Below the pieces are notes generated by a model. That model had not been told where the DNA came from and made no database searches. It saw nothing but the letters and a program-made list of their open reading frames with translations. The position numbers and the translations under genes are program-made. From an uncultured Bacteroidota bacterium (GTDB lineage: Bacteria > Bacteroidota > Bacteroidia > B-17B0 > Aurantibacillaceae), in the NCBI GenBank assembly GCA_903893815.1, contig CAITNS010000009.1, positions 1-52,659 on the forward strand: DNA of 52,659 nucleotides, in the 5' to 3' direction. Shown in pieces: positions 9,165 to 17,410 of this stretch (the stretch's first letter is position 1; each line of letters opens with the position of its first letter).

Positions 9165-9280
9165 TAATAAGAGTAAAAAATATATATGTTTAACTGTATT
9201 GATAGCGACTTGAGCCTAAATTTACCTAAACTTACAAAGCTAACAATTACTCGTTTAATTGGTAGTAATTTTTTACAGAT

Positions 9281-11131
9281 ATGATGGTAAAAAAATATAA
9301 TATTTTCTTTAATCTGCTGTTGGCACATGTGTTGGTCGTTCTTTGTTTTTCGTCCTTTAATACTCATAAAGACGACCCGAAGCGTAAAGTGCGCACCATC
9401 GTTATAGATCCAGGGCATGGAGGAAAAGACCCAGGCTGTAATGGTGTATCATGCAAAGAAAAAGAAGTGTCTTTGGCAGTTGCATTAAAGCTTGGTAAAT
9501 TAATAGAAGAACATATAAAAGATGTTAAAGTGATTTTTACTCGAAAAACCGATGTTTTTGTAGAGTTAGAAGATCGAGCTAGAATTGCTAATGATAATAA
9601 TGCTGATTTATTTATTTCTATCCATTGTAATGCAGCTGGAAAGCCTGTTATGATTAAGGATAAAAAAACAGGCAAAATGCGTCCTAAAACATTTAAAAAT
9701 TCAAAAGGAAAAACGATTGTTGTTGAAACAGCAAATCCTGAACCTTTTGGCTCAGAAACCTACGTGATGGGTTTAAAGAATGAAGAAGGTAAAATGAAAG
9801 TAGCACAACGAGAAAACTCTGCCATGTTGCTTGAAGATAATTACGAAACTAAATACCAAGGGTTTGATCCTAATAGTGAGGAGAGTTATATCATTATGAG
9901 TAATTACACTTCTAGTTATGTGATACAAAGTGCAAGTTTAGCTCTTAAAATTCAAGATCAATATCTAAATAAAGCGGGTAGGGTAGATAAAGGAGTTCAT
10001 CGCCAAAGTATTTGGGTATTATGGAGAACATCTATGCCCAGTGTTTTAACCGAGATTGGATATCTAACCAATCCGCAAGAAGAAAAATTTTTAGGCTCAG
10101 AAAAAGGACAAACATACATAGCCGCTTGTTTATTTAGAGCCTTTAGGAAATATAAAGATGAACAAGAAGGAGTTAGAAAAACCTATGATGATGCTATTGA
10201 AAATCAAATACCCTTAGCTAAAGAAACATATACAATATCCAAAGTTACTTCAGAAGAAAAAGTAGAGGATGCGAAGGACGATGTTGCGGATACTGAAGGT
10301 AAAAAAGAAGATGAGGCAAAAAGTAATAATGACGAAAAAGAAAAGGCCATAATTGCTGAGGCAAAAAAAAATAAACTTGCAGCCGATAATATAGCCTTAG
10401 TAGACGCCATGAAAAAAGCAAAAGCAGATTCAATTGCTAATGCAAAGGCACTTCAAGATAAACTAATTGCCGAAAAGAAAGCTAAGACCTTGACTGAACA
10501 AAAAGCTAAAGATGATGCTATTGAATTAGCTAAAGCCGATTCAACATTAGCTGTAAAAGAACAGCAATCAAAAATTAATGAACAAGAAAATAAATACAAG
10601 CAATTGTTAGCTGTTGCTGATATGAATTTTAAAAATAAAAATTATCAAGATGCTTTAAGTATTTATCAAAAAGCAGAAGTTTTAAATGTGAAAGATAAAA
10701 GCAGTGCTTCTCAAAAAATAAAAGAGATAGATGCAATTTTGAAAAAAGCAGATGCGGATAAAGCTAATAAGGAGAGAGTTGATGCAGAGAAATTAACTAA
10801 AGAAACTATTACTCACTCTGAAAAGGAAAAGAAAGAAGAATCTCCTAAACAAACAAATCCAACGAATGGAATTTCTTTTAAAGTTCAGTTTGCAAGTATA
10901 GATAAAGAAGTGGATGCTAAAGTTAAATTTGCCAACGTATCTGAAGTGTCGTTTTATAAGGCAGGTGCTATTTTTAAATACACTTCAGGTAACTTTTCTT
11001 CCTTTGATGATGCATCTAAACAACAAGCTAAATTAAAAGAGCTAGGTTATAAAGATTGTTTTGTAGCAGCCTTTAAAAACGGTGTTCGTATGGATATTAA
11101 CGAGGCTAGGAAATTGACTGAAGCTAAGTAG
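9281..11131 (+). CDS. N-acetylmuramoyl-L-alanine amidase (Amidase_3) with coiled linker and SPOR-like tail
   Basis: A 616-residue exported zinc amidase that cleaves the MurNAc-L-Ala bond during cell separation. A signal anchor spans about 1-27. The Amidase_3 domain (about 37-285) shows IDPGHGG with His46, Glu62 in KEKEVSL, SIHCNA with His115, and the late catalytic Glu in VLTEIGYLTNP. Residues about 300-530 are a Lys/Ala/Glu-rich coiled stretch with a TPR-like segment (ALSIYQKAEVLN). Residues about 540-616 resemble a SPOR-like peptidoglycan-binding domain (FKVQFAS...LKELGYKDCFVAAF). The pairing beside lptD is typical of Bacteroidota. Confidence 0.9.
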   Translation: MMVKKYNIFFNLLLAHVLVVLCFSSFNTHKDDPKRKVRTIVIDPGHGGKDPGCNGVSCKEKEVSLAVALKLGKLIEEHIKDVKVIFTRKTDVFVELEDRARIANDNNADLFISIHCNAAGKPVMIKDKKTGKMRPKTFKNSKGKTIVVETANPEPFGSETYVMGLKNEEGKMKVAQRENSAMLLEDNYETKYQGFDPNSEESYIIMSNYTSSYVIQSASLALKIQDQYLNKAGRVDKGVHRQSIWVLWRTSMPSVLTEIGYLTNPQEEKFLGSEKGQTYIAACLFRAFRKYKDEQEGVRKTYDDAIENQIPLAKETYTISKVTSEEKVEDAKDDVADTEGKKEDEAKSNNDEKEKAIIAEAKKNKLAADNIALVDAMKKAKADSIANAKALQDKLIAEKKAKTLTEQKAKDDAIELAKADSTLAVKEQQSKINEQENKYKQLLAVADMNFKNKNYQDALSIYQKAEVLNVKDKSSASQKIKEIDAILKKADADKANKERVDAEKLTKETITHSEKEKKEESPKQTNPTNGISFKVQFASIDKEVDAKVKFANVSEVSFYKAGAIFKYTSGNFSSFDDASKQQAKLKELGYKDCFVAAFKNGVRMDINEARKLTEAK

Positions 11132-11137
11132 TATATT

Positions 11138-11227
11138 GCGTTAGGATTGAAGAGTAAATCCTTGTTGTGAGGGATGAACTAAAAGATTGCAGCCTAAAGC
11201 CCGACCCTACAGTAGGAGGGGAACGTC
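11138..11227 (+). repeat. Candidate structured intergenic repeat (GCGTTAGGATTGA ... GGGGAACGT)
   Basis: Between the convergent amidase and metallophosphoesterase genes lies a GC-richer 90-nt segment opening GCGTTAGGATTGA and closing AGGGGAACGTCC. The outer ends can pair (GCGTT with AACGT, one G-U), and AAAGCCCGACCC can face GTAGGAGGGG. From memory, similar GCGTTAGGGATTGA...GGGGAACGCC segments recur between genes in Bacteroidota genomes. It is not a standard terminator, as it lacks a T tract. Confidence 0.4.
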
Positions 11228-11233
11228 CTGAAA

Positions 11234-12490
11234 TTAAGCCTTCTTCAATTCAATCACTGTAATCTCTGGCCAAATACCTAAACGTCCTGGATAGCCTAAA
11301 AAGCCTAAGCCACGGTTAACATATAAATATTGATTTTCTTGTTTATACAAACCAGCCCAATGCTTGTAAATATATTTTACCGGACTCCATTTAATTAAAC
11401 CTGGGATTTCAATACCAAACTGCATACCGTGTGTATGTCCACTTAAGGTTAAATCTATATCATTATATTTTTGTTCCTGACTTACTTGCACATCCCAATG
11501 CGACGGGTCGTGCGATAATAATATTTTAAAATGATAACCTTCTGTTCCAGCATGTGCATTATCTAATTTTCCATAACGAGGAAAACGTAAATTTCCACCC
11601 CAATTTTCAATACCAAGCAAAGCAATTTTTTGTCCGTCTTTTTCAATTGGCACATGTTCGTTCATTAGTAAACGCCAACCCGATTGCTTTTGAATGTCTT
11701 TTAACGTATCTAAATTTTGAACCTTAGCTTCAGGAGTTTCCCATTGTTTGTAATCGCCATAATCATGATTTCCTAAAATACTATAAACCCCATATGATGC
11801 TTTCAACATTTTATAAGTTTCTAAATGCATTTCTGTTTCATTGGCTTCATTGTTTACTAAATCTCCTGTAAAGAAAATAGCATCAGGTTTTTGATCCATC
11901 ACAATATTAAAAGCTTTTATTAAAGGATTAGTACTCATAAAACTTCCGCAATGCATATCTGATAATTGTACAATTTTAAAGCCATCAAATGCTTCAGGTA
12001 AGTTAGGTGAAGTGACTTTCACTTTGTGTACTCTGTATTTGTAAGCACCTCTCACCATACCGTATAAAAATGAAAAGGCAGGAATAACTGTAAATGTAAC
12101 CGCTAAATAACTTAAAAATTTTAAGCGACTAATTTGATTGGCACCTTCTTCAATACTATGTTTTGGTGCTTTATTAAATAAACTGGCCATCCATCTAAAT
12201 AAACGAATAACGTCATCAATTAATAAAAATGAAGAGCCAATTAATTTACACACAAATAAAATTAAAGCAACCGATGAAATAAAACGTAATAAACTATTCC
12301 ATTCTGGCGGTGGATAAAACATAGCGACTGAGCTAATTAAAATATTGATTCCAGCTAAAGAATAAGCAATCCAAAAAATAATTTTTCGTTTTTGAGGCGT
12401 ATAATCAATACTAATTGTTTTTAGAGCTTGTAAAAAGTATAATTCTACTAAAACTATTAGGACAAAAAAGATTAGAAATCGTATGAACAT
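11234..12490 (-). CDS. Membrane-anchored calcineurin-like metallophosphoesterase
   Basis: A 418-residue protein with about four N-terminal transmembrane helices and a C-terminal calcineurin-like phosphoesterase domain. The metal-binding motifs occur in order: QLSDMHCGS, FFTGDLVNN, LGNHDYGDY, LLSHDPSHWD and LSGHTHGMQFG. Its architecture matches the YkuE/YaeI-type membrane phosphoesterases; the substrate is unknown. The ATG at 12490 is chosen because the upstream TTG (12514) lies inside a TACCTTTG promoter box and the ATG opens directly into the first helix. Confidence 0.88.
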   Translation of the reverse strand: MFIRFLIFFVLIVLVELYFLQALKTISIDYTPQKRKIIFWIAYSLAGINILISSVAMFYPPPEWNSLLRFISSVALILFVCKLIGSSFLLIDDVIRLFRWMASLFNKAPKHSIEEGANQISRLKFLSYLAVTFTVIPAFSFLYGMVRGAYKYRVHKVKVTSPNLPEAFDGFKIVQLSDMHCGSFMSTNPLIKAFNIVMDQKPDAIFFTGDLVNNEANETEMHLETYKMLKASYGVYSILGNHDYGDYKQWETPEAKVQNLDTLKDIQKQSGWRLLMNEHVPIEKDGQKIALLGIENWGGNLRFPRYGKLDNAHAGTEGYHFKILLSHDPSHWDVQVSQEQKYNDIDLTLSGHTHGMQFGIEIPGLIKWSPVKYIYKHWAGLYKQENQYLYVNRGLGFLGYPGRLGIWPEITVIELKKA

Positions 12491-12511
12491 AGTATTTATA
12501 TAATAAAGACT

Positions 12512-12519
12512 CAAAGGTA
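12512..12519 (-). promoter_or_regulatory. Candidate -7 box (TACCTTTG) for the metallophosphoesterase
   Basis: An exact TAnnTTTG on the minus strand, 22 bp upstream of the ATG at 12490. It overlaps the alternative TTG start and so argues against it. Confidence 0.45.
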
Positions 12520-12581
12520 TTGTTTTGTATCATTTTGCGACATATTGCTTTGTTATATTTATATAAATACGTTGAAAATTA

Positions 12582-12631
12582 GGTAATTGGTTGCAGGTAA
12601 TCGGTGTGTTTTATTATTGCAATCATTTACC
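12582..12631. promoter_or_regulatory. Imperfect inverted repeat between divergent genes, possible operator
   Basis: GGTAATTGGTTGCA (12582-12595) faces TGCAATCATTTACC (12618-12631), pairing at 11 of 14 positions. GGTAAT also recurs directly at 12596-12601. It sits between the divergent metallophosphoesterase and thiolase promoters. A regulator-binding role is only inferred. Confidence 0.2.
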
Positions 12632-12720
12632 TCCTTTTTCAATAGATAATAATTGTTAATTACTTCCAAAAATGTTAATCAAATTTCGATGAACGGGAAA
12701 CCAAACTTCAATCTATATAT

Positions 12721-12728
12721 TACATTTG
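12721..12728 (+). promoter_or_regulatory. Candidate -7 box (TACATTTG) for the thiolase gene
   Basis: A TAnnTTTG match 31 bp upstream of the thiolase ATG, which leaves a short leader. Confidence 0.5.
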
Positions 12729-12758
12729 GCGCACTAATTATAATTAAAAACAACTAAT

Positions 12759-13937
12759 ATGAGCAAAGAAGTATATATCGTATCTGCTGTGAGAACACCA
12801 ATGGGTTCTTTTGGTGGAACATTAGCTGGTGTATCGGCAACTAAATTAGGCGCAGTAGCAATTAAAGGAGCTTTAGACAGAATTAAATTAGATCCAGCAC
12901 TTGTAAACGAAGTATTTATGGGTTCAGTTATACAGGCTAATTTAGGACAAGCACCTGCTCGTCAAGCAGCTAAATTTGCAGGTTTACCTGATAACGTAAA
13001 CTGTACTACAGTTAACAAAGTATGCGCTAGTGGTATGAAATCTATTTCATTAGCAGCACAAGCTATTATGTTAGGTGATTCTGATATTGTAGTTGCTGGA
13101 GGTATGGAAAACATGAGCCAAGTGCCTTTTTATTTAGAGAACAACCGTTGGGGTGCTAAATATGGTAATGGAGTAGTGGTAGATGGTTTAGCAAAAGATG
13201 GCTTAACAGATGTATATGGAAATGTACCGATGGGAAATTGCGCTGATATGTGTGCTAAAGAACATAATTTTACTCGCGAAGATCAAGATGCATTTGCGAT
13301 TGAATCATATAAACGTTCGGCAGCAGCTTGGGCAGCAGGAAAATTTAAAGAAGAAATTGTACCAGTTGAAATCGTTACTAAAAAAGGAACGGTTTTATTT
13401 GCTGAAGATGAAGAATATAAAAATGTAAACTTTGATAAAATACCAGGATTAAAAGCGGTATTTACTAAAGATGGAACTGTAACTGCAGCTAATGCTTCTA
13501 CTATGAATGATGGAGCTGCTGCTTTAGTATTAATGAGTAAAGAAAAAGCAGAAGCTTTAGGATTAAAACCATTAGCTAAAATTATTGGCTATGCAGATGC
13601 TGAACAAGCTCCTGAATGGTTTACAACTACTCCTTCGGTTGCATTGCCAAAAGCGGCAGAAAAAGCAGGTTTAAAAGTGAGTGATATTAATTATTTTGAA
13701 TTAAACGAGGCTTTTGCTGTTGTTGGTTTAGCAAATATGAAATTAATGAATTTAGATCCATCAAAAGTAAATGTAAATGGTGGAGCAGTTTCTTTAGGTC
13801 ATCCATTAGGTTGCTCTGGCGCGCGCGTTATTGTTACTCTAATTAATGTTTTAAAACAAAATAACGCGAAGTTTGGTGGTGCAGCTATCTGTAATGGAGG
13901 CGGTGGCGCTAGTGCTTTAGTGATTGAAAATATGTAA
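12759..13937 (+). CDS. Acetyl-CoA C-acetyltransferase (thiolase)
   Basis: A 392-residue thiolase II family enzyme condensing or cleaving acyl-CoA and acetyl-CoA in the cytoplasm. Complete active site: Cys89 in NKVCASGMKS, the NEAF motif, His348 in GGAVSLGHPLGCSGAR and Cys378 in AICNGGGGASAL. Length and motifs fit acetoacetyl-CoA thiolases (AtoB/PhaA type) better than the trifunctional FadA branch, but chain-length preference is not certain. It is followed immediately by a strong terminator and is therefore likely monocistronic. Confidence 0.92.
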   Translation: MSKEVYIVSAVRTPMGSFGGTLAGVSATKLGAVAIKGALDRIKLDPALVNEVFMGSVIQANLGQAPARQAAKFAGLPDNVNCTTVNKVCASGMKSISLAAQAIMLGDSDIVVAGGMENMSQVPFYLENNRWGAKYGNGVVVDGLAKDGLTDVYGNVPMGNCADMCAKEHNFTREDQDAFAIESYKRSAAAWAAGKFKEEIVPVEIVTKKGTVLFAEDEEYKNVNFDKIPGLKAVFTKDGTVTAANASTMNDGAAALVLMSKEKAEALGLKPLAKIIGYADAEQAPEWFTTTPSVALPKAAEKAGLKVSDINYFELNEAFAVVGLANMKLMNLDPSKVNVNGGAVSLGHPLGCSGARVIVTLINVLKQNNAKFGGAAICNGGGGASALVIENM

Positions 13938-13955
13938 TTGAAAATTACAATAAAT

Positions 13956-13994
13956 AAAAATCCCCAATTGCTTTTTGTGATTGGGGATTTTTTT
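13956..13994 (+). terminator. Bidirectional Rho-independent terminator
   Basis: AATCCCCAAT (13959-13968) pairs with ATTGGGGATT (13980-13989), with A-rich and T-rich flanks. It serves the thiolase gene and the convergent HMA gene. Confidence 0.9.
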
Positions 13995-14001
13995 ATAATA
14001 C

Positions 14002-14274
14002 TTATTTATTTATCCTACCAACGATGCAACTTGCATAGCTTTTTAATTGCAATAGCAGTCCGTTTTCTTCGGTGGCTTCTGGATAACCTAAATCATGCAA
14101 TTTTTTCGTGAAATCTTCTTTGGTGCTTTTTTCATTATGATAAATTGTCACCGAATCTTCTTCATGATTTACAATAACACTTTCTACCCCTTCTAACTCG
14201 GAAAGCTTCGTTTTAATCGTATGCTCGCAACCACCACACTTTAAATTAGCAATAATTATTTTAGTTGTTTTCAT
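14002..14274 (-). CDS. Heavy-metal-associated (HMA) domain protein, copper-chaperone-like
   Basis: A 90-residue cytoplasmic protein made of a single HMA fold. The metal-binding CxxC lies in LKCGGCEHTI (Cys13, Cys16), followed by LSELEGVESVIVNHEEDSVTI as in CopZ-like chaperones. The ATG at 14274 gives the usual MKTTKIIIANLKC start; an upstream in-frame start at 14307 would add 11 residues before the first strand. The tail (about 72-90) has one extra Cys. No P-type ATPase or copper regulator is nearby, so its partner is unknown. Confidence 0.85.
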   Translation of the reverse strand: MKTTKIIIANLKCGGCEHTIKTKLSELEGVESVIVNHEEDSVTIYHNEKSTKEDFTKKLHDLGYPEATEENGLLLQLKSYASCIVGRINK

Positions 14275-14376
14275 GACTTTAATTTTAATCAAAGTTATAG
14301 AATACAAATAATGATAGATATGATTTTAATTGAGTATAAACATGATGGTTATCATATTATCAAATGCTAACTCACA

Positions 14377-15246
14377 TTAACAAACAATCTTTAATGCCAA
14401 AGGCATAACGGTAATTGATAATTTATCTTTAGCAGTGATAGGTTCTCCATCAAAATGTATTGGCAGTTCTCCACTGAATTCAATATCTATATTTTTACCT
14501 TTCTCAGAAATAAGCTGAATGGAGGTATGTATTTTTTTTGAAAACAATTTCACTCCAATCATTGGAATGGCGGTTTTTGGAAATTCCTTTAAAATACTCA
14601 CATTTAAAATGCCGTCAGTCAACTCTGCTTCAGGCGCAATATAAACATCGTTACCCCATTGACCCGCATTTGCTACTGTAATTAAAAAAGCTCTAGTTTC
14701 AACAACTTTTCCATCAACGGTGATTTTATAAAGATTGGGTTTATATCCAAAAAATTCTTTAACGGAGGTACTGAAATAAGTTATGAATCCTCGTTTGGTG
14801 CTAGTTGCAAATTCATTAGCGATGTGAGCATCAAAGCCGATGCCAGCTGTGCAAAAAAATGGATGATCATTTATGAGCGCTCCATCAATAGTTTTAATAG
14901 TTCCTCTTTCAATGATTTGTAGTGCTTTATTAAGATTTAAAGGAATACGATTGCTCCTTGCTAAGCCATTTCCAGAACCTAAAGGAAAAATTCCTAGTGC
15001 CATGTTTGTATGAGCTACCACTGATGAAACTTGGTTTACCGTGCCATCACCACCACAGGCTACGGCAATGCTATAGTTTCCTGCTAGGATTTGATCTCTT
15101 ACAGAATCAAAATCATCTTTATTTTTCCAAACAATAAAATCGTATGCAATTTGTTTTGAGAAATGTGTTTTGATAAAGTCAATGATATTGATTTTCTTTT
15201 TAACACCAGCGTTTGGATTGATAACGAATGCTACTTTTTGTGTCAT
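14377..15246 (-). CDS. Diacylglycerol/lipid kinase family protein
   Basis: A 289-residue DAGK-catalytic-domain protein (DgkB/YegS type) that phosphorylates a lipid with ATP. Visible: INPNAG at residues 10-14, the nucleotide-binding CGGDGT at 64-69, PLGSGNGLARS, and the C-terminal strand IHFDGEP. It lies 3 bp downstream of tsaB and is probably the last gene of the tolC-hlyD-tsaB-dagK run. Whether the substrate is diacylglycerol or another lipid alcohol cannot be told. Confidence 0.9.
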   Translation of the reverse strand: MTQKVAFVINPNAGVKKKINIIDFIKTHFSKQIAYDFIVWKNKDDFDSVRDQILAGNYSIAVACGGDGTVNQVSSVVAHTNMALGIFPLGSGNGLARSNRIPLNLNKALQIIERGTIKTIDGALINDHPFFCTAGIGFDAHIANEFATSTKRGFITYFSTSVKEFFGYKPNLYKITVDGKVVETRAFLITVANAGQWGNDVYIAPEAELTDGILNVSILKEFPKTAIPMIGVKLFSKKIHTSIQLISEKGKNIDIEFSGELPIHFDGEPITAKDKLSITVMPLALKIVC

Positions 15247-15249
15247 TAT

Positions 15250-15930
15250 TTATTTTTTAGCCGTGGTAAAGAAAAATTCTTTTAAATAATTTGGTTCAGA
15301 ATATGCCACATCAGCAAAATCATTAGCTTGATATTTTTTAAATGCTAATGAAATCATGGATGATGCACTTGCTGTAACATCGTCAATAAAATGAGCGTTC
15401 GGCAAGCTTTGCAATAAGTCTTTTGTTTTTGGCATTCCATCTCCAAAAAAATAAATGTCCTTATTTAAATGAAATGTTTTAATGCCAGTTTCATCTACTA
15501 CTAATGCCTGAATGTGCAGCACCTCATTAAATGAATTATCATAAACCGCGCAGTATACTTCCATACGCCGTGCATCCATCATTGGGCAAAACAAAACATC
15601 TGATTTTGTTTTTTGAATAACTTTATTGCTTAATGCTTTTAATGTATCAATGGTGATTAATGGAATTTGTAATGCATAGGCTAAACCTTTAGCTGCCGAA
15701 AAACCAATACGTAAACCAGTATATGAACCTGGCCCAGAACTTATAGAAATAGCATTTAAATCATTAGAACTTAAAGTAGTTTCTTTTAATAATTGCTCAA
15801 TAAATACATGCAAATTTTCGGCATGTGTGTAGCCATTATTCAATTCTTTCAATGCCACTAATTCATCATCTTTTGAGATGGCAATAGAACAGACTGTCGA
15901 CGTACTTTCTATATGTAATAAATAAGCCAA
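15250..15930 (-). CDS. tsaB: tRNA threonylcarbamoyladenosine biosynthesis protein TsaB
   Basis: TsaB, the inactive ASKHA-fold partner that supports TsaD/TsaE in making t6A37 in tRNA. Seen are the N-terminal LLHIESTSTVCSIAIS, the helix NGYTHAENLH, and ISSGPGSYTGLRIGFSAAKGLA, all hallmarks. I place the start at TTG 15930, which yields (M)AYLLHIEST exactly as in other TsaB proteins and lies one base after the hlyD stop. The longer TTG start (15966) would overlap hlyD by 35 bases and add 12 atypical residues. Translation is probably coupled to hlyD. Confidence 0.9.
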   Translation of the reverse strand: MAYLLHIESTSTVCSIAISKDDELVALKELNNGYTHAENLHVFIEQLLKETTLSSNDLNAISISSGPGSYTGLRIGFSAAKGLAYALQIPLITIDTLKALSNKVIQKTKSDVLFCPMMDARRMEVYCAVYDNSFNEVLHIQALVVDETGIKTFHLNKDIYFFGDGMPKTKDLLQSLPNAHFIDDVTASASSMISLAFKKYQANDFADVAYSEPNYLKEFFFTTAKK

Positions 15931-15931
15931 A

Positions 15932-17281
15932 CTATTTTTTGTCGGAGAATAATTGGTCTTTATCAACCACCTTTATTTTTTTTCCGTCTTTTAGTATTTT
16001 AGATACTGCACCATAAGGACCAGAAATAATTTCATCGCCAACGTTTACACCGCTTTTAATTTCAATGTAATCATTATCTTGTATACCAGTTGTTACATAT
16101 ATCATTTTAGCAACGCCATTTTTATTAACAAATACACATTCTTTAATTTCTTCTACTTTAGTATTTAACTTTTCTTCTTTTTCATCTTTCACTACAATTT
16201 CCTGATCTTCTTCACCTTCAATTTTTTCTTTTGTTTTTAAGGTATCTGAGCTACGAGTGGTTACTCCTGGAATTGGAATGGTAATAATATTAGCTGCACG
16301 CATCGTTTGAATTTCAACGCTAGCACTCATTCCTGGACGAAAAGGAGCGGGGTTGATGTCTGTTACCAAATCAATATACGATTCTCTTAAGATTCTAATT
16401 TTAACTACAAAGTTGGTTACCTGATCAACTGAAATGCCAGTGGTGTTTGCAGAGTTAGCAACCTCTGTTACAATACCTCTGAATTTTTTTCCGATGTAAG
16501 CATCTACTTCAATATAAGCCGTATCATTTTTATGAATACGAATAATGTCATTTTCATTAACTTCCACACTAGCTTCCATTTCATTTAAGTTAGCTAAACG
16601 TAAAATCTCTGTACCTTGTAAACCTTGCACCCCAACTACACGTTCACCTTTTTCTACATTCAATTTAGATACAGTTCCATCAACTGGAGCACGGATTAAA
16701 GTTTTGTCTAAATTGGTGTTTGCTTCTTTTAAGGATGCTTCCATACCTTTTACATTATAGTCTGAAGCTTTTATACTTTCCATCAATCCCTCTACATTTG
16801 CTTTAGCAGCTTCATAGCTTGCTTTAGACGCATCCATTTCTTGTTGAGAAATGACATTTTGATCAAATAACTTTTTATTACGAGTATTTGATGCCTCTGC
16901 ATTTGATAATTGAGCTTGAGCCTGCGCTAATTGAGCAATGGCGGTTTTCGCATTAGCTTTGGTGCTATTTACAGATGCGTTTACTCGTTCTAAGGCACTT
17001 TCATAGATGTCAGGTTTAATACGGCATAATAAATCACCTTTTTTTACTTGATCACCTTCTTTTACATACATTTCCACGATTTCTCCTGAAACATCAGAAG
17101 TAATTTTTAATTCGGCTTCAGGCTGTATTTTACCATTAGCAGAAACGGTTTCAATAATGTTACGTTTAGCTGCTTTTTCAGTAGTAACCTCTGTGGGTTC
17201 TTCACCTTTTAAAAATTTAAATGCTATCACTACAAATAATAGTGTGACACAAATTCCGATAATCCAATATAGTTTTTTCAT
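15932..17281 (-). CDS. HlyD/MacA-type periplasmic membrane-fusion protein
   Basis: A 449-residue efflux adaptor. An N-terminal membrane anchor (about 5-24) is followed by a lipoyl-type half-motif (SGEIVEMYVKEGDQVKKGDLLCRI), a long alpha-helical hairpin (about 100-200), the second lipoyl half (APVDGTVSKLNVEKGERV) and a beta-barrel domain. The acidic segment around 350-390 (many Glu/Lys) is an insertion typical of Bacteroidota MacA-like proteins. The upstream tolC gene supplies the outer-membrane channel, but no ABC or RND pump gene is adjacent. Confidence 0.9.
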   Translation of the reverse strand: MKKLYWIIGICVTLLFVVIAFKFLKGEEPTEVTTEKAAKRNIIETVSANGKIQPEAELKITSDVSGEIVEMYVKEGDQVKKGDLLCRIKPDIYESALERVNASVNSTKANAKTAIAQLAQAQAQLSNAEASNTRNKKLFDQNVISQQEMDASKASYEAAKANVEGLMESIKASDYNVKGMEASLKEANTNLDKTLIRAPVDGTVSKLNVEKGERVVGVQGLQGTEILRLANLNEMEASVEVNENDIIRIHKNDTAYIEVDAYIGKKFRGIVTEVANSANTTGISVDQVTNFVVKIRILRESYIDLVTDINPAPFRPGMSASVEIQTMRAANIITIPIPGVTTRSSDTLKTKEKIEGEEDQEIVVKDEKEEKLNTKVEEIKECVFVNKNGVAKMIYVTTGIQDNDYIEIKSGVNVGDEIISGPYGAVSKILKDGKKIKVVDKDQLFSDKK

Positions 17282-17293
17282 GTTTATTATTTT

Positions 17294-17406
17294 TTAACCG
17301 CTAAGCTCGCGGAGTTTTTTCGCAGAGTTCGCAGAGTTTTTTATCTATTTTACTTTACTTTTCTTTGTGTTCTTCGCGTAATTATCTTTGCGCTCTTAGC
17401 GGTTAA
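17294..17406. repeat. Palindromic CGCAGAG-type intergenic repeat inside the tolC-hlyD operon
   Basis: A perfect 12-bp inverted repeat, TTAACCGCTAAG (17294-17305) and CTTAGCGGTTAA (17395-17406), encloses decayed short units. The left arm carries CGCGGAG, CGCAGAG and CGCAGAG; the right arm carries complementary CTTTGTG, CTTCGCG and CTTTGCGCTC. The segment fills almost the whole gap between tolC and hlyD and would fold into a long hairpin in the mRNA. From memory, elements of this kind (CGCAAAG-type) are dispersed in many Bacteroidota genomes. Confidence 0.7.
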
Positions 17407-17410
17407 GCTT

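Noticed and set aside
9158-9418. Minus-strand ORF upstream of lptD
   Set aside because: It lies antisense to the amidase N-terminus and has no coherent protein features. Only its last part overlaps the lptD upstream region, in a different frame.
17294-17406. CRISPR array
   Set aside because: The short CGCAGAG units are degenerate, too short and lack unique spacers of constant size; the outer palindrome indicates a dispersed repeat instead. No cas gene is present.
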